Shown: positions 57,339 to 64,000 of the stretch, one piece after another | Layout of the letters: each line of letters starts with the position of its first letter | Position numbering within the stretch: the first letter of the stretch is position 1 | NCBI GenBank assembly: GCA_963556145.1 | Contig: OY744469.1 | Span: 1,116,001-1,180,000 of the forward strand | Direction of reading: 5' to 3' | DNA length: 64,000 bases | Source: Hygrocybe punicea | Taxonomy: Eukaryota > Basidiomycota > Agaricomycetes > Agaricales > Hygrophoraceae | The notes under the pieces: model-generated | What the model was told of the DNA's origin: nothing | Databases searched by the model: none | What the model saw: the letters and a program-made list of their open reading frames with translations, nothing else | Translations under genes and position numbers: made by a program

Positions 57339-60300
57339 GTGGATGGTGGTCACATGTTTGAAGATTCCTCTGCAATGTTAAATGAAGAGCATGACATTGA
57401 ATTCAAGGAAATTGGGAAGAGGGAGAATAAACGTCAACTTGATATGGCTACTATGCGATCCATAATGTCTTATACAGGTTGGACAGATCCTTTACATACA
57501 GAGACATTAGTTGACCCGCCACCTCCACCAGAGATTATCCAATCTGGGAGTCAGTGGAAAGCTGTTGTGCAGAAGAGAAGACAAGAAATACTTAAACAAC
57601 GGTCAGAAAATCTGTCAAGTCATATTAACAACAATTATCTAACACATCCTTCAAACCATAACCAAGTCAAAATTGTTGATAGATCATATCTTGAAAAAAG
57701 TTCACATTCTAGTAAATCTTTGACAGCACTAAACAGCATTGTGGATGACTTCAGTTTAAATGAAGAACAAAAAAGGGCATTTTACATTGTTGTACATCAT
57801 ACATCCAATGAAAATTCTGAACAGTTGAAAATGTATATTGGTGGTATGGGAGGGACCGGTAAAACACAGGTTTTGAAGGCATTAGTAAAGTTTTTCAAGT
57901 CAAGGAATGAAGCTCATCGTTTTGTTATTGTGGCACCTACTGGGTCAGCTGCAGCTCTGTTAGCAGGATCTACATATCACTATATGTTTGGTTTAAATGA
58001 GAATACTGATGAGCATATATCAAATAAACAGCTTGCCCAATTAAGATCACGACTTTTGGGTGTTGATTATATATTCTTTGATGAAGTTTCAATGTTGTCT
58101 TGTCGAGATATGTACAGAATTAGTGCCAGGATGGCTAAGATTTTTAATCAAACTGAATTGCCTTGGGGTGGATTAAACATGATATTTGCAGGAGATTTTG
58201 CACAGTTGCCACCTGCAATTGGGCATGAAAATGCTTCTCTTTACAGCAGAACTGTTGGAACTTCTCCAACTAGCCACCAAGATCAAGAAGCTGCCATTGG
58301 AAAGTCATTGTGGCACCAGGTTACAACTGTAGTAATACTACGAGAAAACATGAGGCAAAGGATTCAAACACAGGCAGATGCACAACTAAGACAGGCTCTT
58401 ACAAATATGCGATATAAAGCTTGCACTGCTGAAGATATTGTATTTCTGCGCTTACGTATATCAAGTAATTTACCTGGTCGTTCATCAGTGAAACATGATG
58501 ACTTTAGACAAGTGTCAATCATTACTGCTTTAAATATTCACAAAGATGAGATCAATTACTTAGGGTCATTGAGATTTTTTAAAGATACTGGTCAACCTCT
58601 GGTTGACTTCTATTCTGATGATTCAGTTGTTTCAAAAGACAGAAAAAAGGGCAAGGATTTATGCAAAAATGCAACTCGTAAGCACCACACTTTAACAGAT
58701 AAAGTGTGTCAAGTTTTATGGAATCAACCTCACAGTTCCAACTCAAAGTGCATACCTGGAAAGCTTTCATTGTGTGTGGGGATGCCTGTTATGATTCGTA
58801 ATAATGGTGCAACTGAGCTATGCATTACCCGTGGCCAAGAATGCTTAGTTCATAGTTGGCAGTCAGCAAAGGGTAAGCAAGGCCAGAGAGTATTGGATAC
58901 ATTATTTGTGACACTACTTAATCCTCCACAAAATGTGAAATTAAATGGCCTTCCTGATAATGTTGTACCACTTACAAAAACAAGTGTTACTGTAGACTGT
59001 GCTCTACCAGATGATTCTTCAATTACAATATCACGCACTCAAGTAGAGGTACTTCCTAATTTTTCAATGACAGATTATTCTTCACAAGGAAAGACAAGAC
59101 CAAAAAATCCAGTTGATCTAAATAACAGCCGATCCCATCAATCATATTACACTGCTCTATCACGTAGTGCTTCAGCACTTGGTACTGTCATTTTGCAAGG
59201 GTTTGATGCAAGAAAGATAACAGGTGGTGCATCTGGTGCATTATGTCAGGAATTCCGTGAGCTAGAAATTCTAGATGAAATTGTCAAATTGAGGTATAAA
59301 GGCAAGCTACCAAGTTCTGTTACTGGTGATCGCAGAAATCATCTGATTGATTCCTTTAGATCTTGGAAAGACAAGCATTATGTTCCAGAAAATGTGCACA
59401 AGGCAATTCGGTGGAATAAGTCAGATCCATATATCCCAGGTGAAGAGGATAAAATTCTATGGAAAGTTCTGGATAAAAAACAAAAAGTTCAAAAAGATGT
59501 TCCTTTCAAGTCAAAATATATTCCTGCCCATGGGAGTTCACCAGCATTGTTTTGTCAAAATTCTACTAATAAGAGAAAAATAAGTGGGTCTCGATTTGCA
59601 CCTCAGAGAAAGAAATTGAAAACAAATCATATTATTAATGACAGTATATTGAATTCTATGAGCACTCCTATTGGCACCCTCTGGAGCAACAACAGCTGTG
59701 CATATGACTCTGTAATATCCATCTTATATGTCATTTGGCACAATAATAAACTTGTTTGGTCTACTTCTTTCCGAAATTTAAATTCTCAGTTTCTTGGTGT
59801 CTTGGTTGATGGATTTTCATGTTATTCTGAAGGTGATTGCTCCTTAGAAGAAGTACATGATCACCTAAGGCACACTCTGGATCAGTATTCACACAATGAA
59901 TTCCCATGGGGGGTAAATACTAGTGTCAACAATTTAATGAACACATTGCTACAAAATAATACTCCTGTTCTTTCCTCTCATATTTCTTGTCCTCAACGTC
60001 ATCCTGTGCCCAGACAGAGGGAAGCAGCACATAGTTGCCATATAGAGGTTGGAGGAATTGACTTTGAATCTATTCAGAGTGAACTTGATCTCTTTGTAAT
60101 TTCTCTTGCTTCAAAGTGTACAGTCTGCAATGACTTCCTACTTCGGAAATTCACTTTTGTAAATGCCCCTCAGTTACTTGCCTTTGCTACATCTGCTTCT
60201 ACAACTACTGTAGATCATAATTTGGTAGTCACAGTTGAAGGGGAAACAGATCCAAAACAATATTGTCTCAGAGGTGTCATATATCATGGAAGCGATCACT

Positions 60301-60455
60301 TCACATCTCGTATTATCAGTTTGACAGGTCAGGTTTGGTTTCATGATGGTGTCACTACTGGGAGATCTGCAGAGTATGAAGGAATGTTGGAAGATATTGT
60401 TTTAAATATCTGCAGGTCCAAAAGGCCTTGTCTTTTGATATATGTTCTTATATAG
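57339..60455 (+). CDS. Helitron Pif1-type helicase with C-terminal cysteine-peptidase-like domain
   Basis: Same frame as the Rep part. SF1 helicase motifs: MYIGGMGGTGKTQVLKALVK (Walker A, residue about 170), IFFDEVSMLS (Walker B), MIFAGDFAQLPPAIG, VILRENMRQR, CITRGQECLVHSW and SYYTALSRSASALG. After a basic linker comes a second domain: GTLWSNNSCAYDSVISILYV, with a Cys at residue about 787, and about 200 residues later CLRGVIYHGSDHFTSRI, with a His at about 987, then WFHDG. This Cys-box/His-box layout is that of USP-like cysteine peptidases. Related fungal Helitron helicases carry similar tails in my recollection. The frame is intact to 60455. The first residues need the Rep part or a splice upstream. 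Confidence 0.85.
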   Translation: MDGGHMFEDSSAMLNEEHDIEFKEIGKRENKRQLDMATMRSIMSYTGWTDPLHTETLVDPPPPPEIIQSGSQWKAVVQKRRQEILKQRSENLSSHINNNYLTHPSNHNQVKIVDRSYLEKSSHSSKSLTALNSIVDDFSLNEEQKRAFYIVVHHTSNENSEQLKMYIGGMGGTGKTQVLKALVKFFKSRNEAHRFVIVAPTGSAAALLAGSTYHYMFGLNENTDEHISNKQLAQLRSRLLGVDYIFFDEVSMLSCRDMYRISARMAKIFNQTELPWGGLNMIFAGDFAQLPPAIGHENASLYSRTVGTSPTSHQDQEAAIGKSLWHQVTTVVILRENMRQRIQTQADAQLRQALTNMRYKACTAEDIVFLRLRISSNLPGRSSVKHDDFRQVSIITALNIHKDEINYLGSLRFFKDTGQPLVDFYSDDSVVSKDRKKGKDLCKNATRKHHTLTDKVCQVLWNQPHSSNSKCIPGKLSLCVGMPVMIRNNGATELCITRGQECLVHSWQSAKGKQGQRVLDTLFVTLLNPPQNVKLNGLPDNVVPLTKTSVTVDCALPDDSSITISRTQVEVLPNFSMTDYSSQGKTRPKNPVDLNNSRSHQSYYTALSRSASALGTVILQGFDARKITGGASGALCQEFRELEILDEIVKLRYKGKLPSSVTGDRRNHLIDSFRSWKDKHYVPENVHKAIRWNKSDPYIPGEEDKILWKVLDKKQKVQKDVPFKSKYIPAHGSSPALFCQNSTNKRKISGSRFAPQRKKLKTNHIINDSILNSMSTPIGTLWSNNSCAYDSVISILYVIWHNNKLVWSTSFRNLNSQFLGVLVDGFSCYSEGDCSLEEVHDHLRHTLDQYSHNEFPWGVNTSVNNLMNTLLQNNTPVLSSHISCPQRHPVPRQREAAHSCHIEVGGIDFESIQSELDLFVISLASKCTVCNDFLLRKFTFVNAPQLLAFATSASTTTVDHNLVVTVEGETDPKQYCLRGVIYHGSDHFTSRIISLTGQVWFHDGVTTGRSAEYEGMLEDIVLNICRSKRPCLLIYVLI

Positions 60456-61637
60456 GTGATTTATGAATATTCTCATAGGCCAACTTGTATTAATTAATTT
60501 GACTTCCTTGAATGTAGAAATATTCTTATATTTACAGCACATTATATTTTATTCCGAGTCCTAAATTGATTTAGGCTCGGTCTTTTGTGACCTGAGCCCA
60601 CCAAATCAAAATGTCCGATCTATCGTTGCGGCAAATGCCGGATTTGCTGGCGCTTGCCAGTGCATCCTGTCCTCAGTAGTGCGCAAAGCGCAGACGGCGG
60701 CTACCCCCCAGCCGCCCATCTAAGACTTATTTTTATATTTTTATATTTTATATTTGATTCTAACCACCAATACGCCAGGTGATCGCATAAACTACCACTA
60801 GCATGACCATCATGATCCCCTGCCACATCCATGACAGCAATGGCTGCAAACCCGAACCCGAACGCCTGCGCACACGAATGGGTGAATGGCGGGGTCGACA
60901 AGACTGAACACACTCAGGCTGTATATGGTATATTTTTTTCACGCCATTTTCAACATCAATTTTATTCTGATCACTCAACACGACACAGCACTACCAATAC
61001 CACCACCACCACCACCACCGCCACCTCATGCTGCATACTACGCAACAACCGATCACGACCCACGCTGTCTACACGCCCCACGCAGCGGCAGCGTGGACAA
61101 CATGTACGATGCGTCGGGATACCTGCACTGAGGTGAAACGCTCCTGCAGCTGCCACGTCATAGGCCAGCAGTAAATCGATGCCCACATACGTGAGCGAGA
61201 AGGAATACGGCGTTTTACTACGCCACCCATGTCACGGAGACGCCGGACTCTGGATTATACTCAGTCACCTTCGATCAAATAACCACTAATGTAGCGTGTA
61301 TGACATGTCAGGACCCACAGGCCAGAACCAGATGTCTGCGTACAGCTCAATGCCAGCACCCCAATGCCAGGTCAGAATGGTGTAGGGACAGGGAGAGAAT
61401 GCAGTCGTTGTTCAGACTGCGTTTGTACCAAAACTGAATTACTACAAGCGATCTCATTCATTGTCGGCAGTTAATTTGCCCTAGTTGTATATATGGTCTA
61501 CTCGTTAATGTCCATCACATGTAATTTCTTTGTTATCTTCTCAGTGTCGTGGTAACCTATAACCCGCTTGATTATTGGCTTGATGTTATTGTTCGCTGGC
61601 ATTATACGCTTCCTGATAGCATCCTAGAATCCTCGTA
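60456..61637. repeat. Flank with hairpins and a diverged copy of the 24.4-kb TIR element
   Basis: 60555-60640 holds the hairpin set shared with 41.4 kb, then short hairpins CTGGC-GCTT-GCCAG and TGCGCAAAGCGCA. From about 60690 to 61450 the sequence parallels the interior of the 24401-25699 element: a GGCGGCTACCCCCCAGCCGCC stem before an AT run, the CACCAC microsatellite at 61000-61020, ATGTACGATGCGTCGGGA, and GTCAGAATGGTG followed by TTCAGACTGCGTTTG. Many differences are C-to-T or G-to-A. No coding gene is recognised. Confidence 0.55.
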
Positions 61638-62744
61638 TTAGTCAAGATAATCAGACTTCACCGTTGAATGAAGTTTTACCTGAGTGAAACTACTGTTGAG
61701 TAAGGCAATAGAGTGTAGAACCGTCAACATTTTAAAGTTTTGGCCTTTCATCGGTACAGCTGTGAAACTCATTTGAACTTCGACAATGTCCCCAATGCGA
61801 AAATTTTGTGGTTTGGCGTCCTCATATCTAGTTTGGACTGTAAGTATCCAAGTATACAACGTGAGATGTTCTGTAGCACACTACCTGATATTTCCTTCGA
61901 CATCGACCAGGCAATTAAAATAATAAACCTTGTTTTCTTCACCATGTACGTAGCCTGATTTTGCCATCGCTTCCAGAACGCCATGGGGATCTTCTGTTTC
62001 CGTGAACGGTACGGGCTCCATTCCAGGTGCATCTTTCTTAGGTGTGAAATACCTATTCGAAAGGTCAAGAGTTGAGTGTCCTGCATACGTCCCCGCACTC
62101 CAGAGGCCAAGTTTTCTATCAGGGAATTGACGTGACAATAGTGAATACATTTCTTGCACGGAGCTCACTGCGTCATCAAAAACTGTTGTTCCTGCCCTTG
62201 TGATAGAAATCCCTTGTCTCAGGAATCTGTAGCGTGTAGGCGTTATACTGAAGGTATGTTATGAGATACTCTTCTGCATGAGCTGTCTATCATCGCACTC
62301 ACGAAGGCCTTTCCATTATGGGTGGAAGATCTGTCTCGCAAACAATGCCTTGCACCGTGAATATCATCTCTTCTACTCCCCCATTGTTCTCAGCGGTGGC
62401 CTTGAGCACTCGCCATGTTGGCGGTTGATCCATGCGAGTAACATGGAATTGTTGCGTCCAATTTGTCACCTGCAAGTGCATGCACTTCGAGTGAGTGATC
62501 GTGAATGGCTCTGATTTACCCACCTTTGTCAAGTTGGCAAGCAGACGGCTTTCATCACCTCCTCGTTCTGAAGCTAATTTCTCCAGGGCAACCCCTAAGG
62601 TAAGTTTTAGTTTTGTTCTACCTAGATTTGATGAGTCCACTCACGCGCGCCTTTAAGGTCATAATTTTGGTCCATCACGCTTGAATGAAGTGCTATCGCG
62701 TTTTGCAGTATGAGATCTGTTATCCTTGCTTTTAAGCGTTCCAT
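61638..62744 (-). CDS. Unassigned agaric protein, copy B of the duplicated divergent pair
   Basis: Paralogue of 47477-48503 with a fuller start: MERLKARITDLILQNAIALH at 62744. After an intron come VALEKLASERGGDESRLLAN, VTNWTQQFHVTRMDQPPTW, MIFTVQGIVCETDLPPIMER, YRFLRQGISI, LWSAGTYAGHSTLDLSNRYF, TPKKDAPGMEPVPFTETEDP, KSGYVHGEENKVYYFNCLVD, then FRIGDIVEVQMSFTAVPMKG and MLTVLHSIALLNSSFTQ. No internal stop was seen in the exons. The function is unknown; it is divergent from the gene starting at 63601. Confidence 0.55.
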
Positions 62745-63600
62745 CTCAACCGTCTCTATGCCGTGCAGCTTACCGCCGTGTTTGCTCTACTATACACAAT
62801 GTTGCGTGGCTGAAGCTTAATGGGCATGCAACAGCTTGCGGATCAATGACCATGGTAAGCTAGGTTCTTACACCTCGCACCATTCATGCAACAACATTCG
62901 ATGTTGCTAGCTACCGATGCTGAATGGGTCCGGGCCTGCCACAAGGCTGTGCGGATCAGTGCCATTTATGACAGGTTGGGCTGGATTCCTACTGTATATT
63001 CTACAGCGTTCATGCAATGTTGTGCTACTGAAGTTGTGTGGTTGACAGATTGCAGCGCGCGGTCTAGAGTGCGGTCTTGCTGTAGAGTGCGGATCAACGG
63101 AGATTCATCATGCTGTTTCTCCCGCATTCACTCCATGTCAGGCTGAAACTGAGCAGGCCTGCCAGATTTGGTAGGCTTCGTGTTTCTTGTTTTGTTTAGG
63201 CAACAGACCCAAGGGTATACATTGGATCCTTCGTTGGGGTAGGCGCGACAGGATAAGACAGACAAATGTTTCTTTGTTTAGCACGACACGTGAATCACAT
63301 GACCGCTTGTCCCCGTTTTGCAACCAACATCCATGCGCGGCCTTCATAGAGAAGTCTTCTCATTGCCATCGTATTGATTTGACATGCTGTCAGCACACGA
63401 CTGTGTGGCGTACTCGATGTGTTCTGTGGCGTTCTTGACTCTCCACGAACTTATGCCTGGTAACATCCGCATCCCCGTTGCGTTCTTAGTTCCAATATCT
63501 ATTCTCATTGCTCACGATTATACTTTTTTAGTCATATATAAATCATCTCCTGCACCGTATGCCAGTATATCCAAATTTTCCCAATTTACCTGTCGTCACT
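62745..63600. other. Intergenic between divergent pair B
   Basis: No recognised gene. It corresponds in position to 48504-49484 in pair A but lacks its 104-base duplication. Confidence 0.5.
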
Positions 63601-64000
63601 ATGCCCAATCGTACATCTGCTGCGAAAACGAGGTCAGCATTGCTCCACTTTCCCTGAGTGTGGTATGTTCTCAATCGCATTCAGCGCTACCAAATCGGTA
63701 ACAAAAAAGGTCCACCCGATGGCTGGCACACCGAGTCCTAATCGGTACTTCCTAGTTGTTATTTTATTGTGTTATTCGTGCTCATGCAGACTAGGAAAAC
63801 TACCACAAAGCGCAAGACGCGAGAGGTGATTTCTGACTCTGACATGTATGTCAATTCATTGTATTCAGGGAGAGCTACTTACTTCATTATTCTATCCAGT
63901 GAGATTGTCGAGAGTCCCGAGAGCCCTTTGAAGAGAAAGCGAACGTCTGTGTCTAATCCTGCCCCTGGTTCTGCCGATTATGAAAATCTTCCTCCTGTTT
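63601..64000 (+). CDS. Unassigned agaric protein, plus-strand member of pair B (runs off the window)
   Basis: Matches the 49485 gene exon by exon. MPNRTSAAKTR at 63601, then an exon ending AGTPSPNR at about 63750 (copy A ends its second exon SSPVQNR), an intron GTACTT...ATGCAG, KTTTKRKTREVISDSD, an intron, then EIVESPESPLKRKRTSVSNP and SADYENLPPV at the window edge. Basic and Ser-rich; function unknown. Confidence 0.55.

Larger units (their letters stand above)
52600..60600 (+). mobile_element. Helitron (autonomous type), boundaries approximate
   Basis: An AT-rich block coding a Rep (HUH) domain and a Pif1-type helicase with a C-terminal peptidase-like domain. Helitrons move by rolling-circle-like replication and leave no target duplication. 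A 3' hairpin candidate is CCGAGTCCTAAATTGATTT pairing with AGGCTCGG at 60555-60583, followed by GTGACCTGA, which would fit a CTRR end. The 5' end could not be fixed. Confidence 0.7.

Noticed and set aside
63728..63758. A perfect-looking Helitron 3' end: CCGAGTCCTAATCGG hairpin, then TACTTCCTAG and T
   Set aside because: Comparison with the paralogous gene at 49485 shows this is an exon end (PSPNR) followed by a GTACTT splice donor, so the hairpin-CTAG pattern is coincidental.

Overview
The window is a transposon-saturated piece of a fungal genome, most likely an Agaricomycete (mushroom-forming basidiomycete). The grounds are very short GT-AG introns (about 40-75 nt), Plavaka-type transposases with a DUF6698-type partner gene, a DIRS-like tyrosine-recombinase retroelement, a Helitron Rep-helicase, and agaric-specific uncharacterised families. 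I see no rRNA, tRNA or CRISPR. One 100-N scaffold gap lies at 5574-5673.

Layout. 1-1.3 kb: 3' half and terminus of a hAT element, abutting the 3' remnant of a CAF-1 subunit gene (CAC2). 2.4-3.6 kb: broken eIF2-beta gene (minus strand). 4.1-6.5 kb: TIR-like end, then a large palindromic (foldback) element with an 8-bp target duplication. 6.5-9.6 kb: array of 27-bp palindromes in front of an agaric-specific gene with one internal stop. 9.7-13.2 kb: nearly complete hAT transposase (minus). 14.4-15.3 kb: BCS1-like AAA-ATPase pseudogene. 15.5-15.7 kb: TIR-like end matching the one at 4.1 kb. 15.8-24.0 kb: divergent pair of a Plavaka-like transposase (minus) and a DUF6698 gene (plus), the latter split by an LTR-like insertion. 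24.1-30.1 kb: second divergent pair, an accessory gene split by a TA-flanked TIR element plus an intact Plavaka transposase. 30.3-31.3 kb: pepsin-family pseudogene. 31.4-38.7 kb: acyl-protein thioesterase gene split by a complete 6.1-kb Plavaka element, which itself holds the third divergent pair. 40-40.8 kb: conserved hypothetical gene. 41.7-46.5 kb: DIRS-like element (gag, RT-RNase H, tyrosine recombinase). 47.5-51.7 kb and 61.6-64 kb: two diverged copies of one divergent gene pair. Between them, 52.5-60.5 kb: an AT-rich Helitron whose helicase ends in a cysteine-peptidase-like domain.

How it fits together. Nearly every host-type gene is broken, in several cases by an insertion whose target site can be read exactly: TC for Plavaka in the thioesterase gene, GAGG for the LTR-like block in the DUF6698 gene, TA for the TIR element in the accessory gene. 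Removing each insert plus one target copy restores a reading frame or a splice site. Independently, several elements carry TGA stops where family comparison suggests arginine; CGA-to-TGA is the simplest cause and would point to CpG-directed mutation (RIP or methylcytosine deamination). Three Plavaka-type transposases, each with an N-terminal C2H2 finger, sit head to head with three different accessory proteins, which suggests a modular two-gene transposon design.
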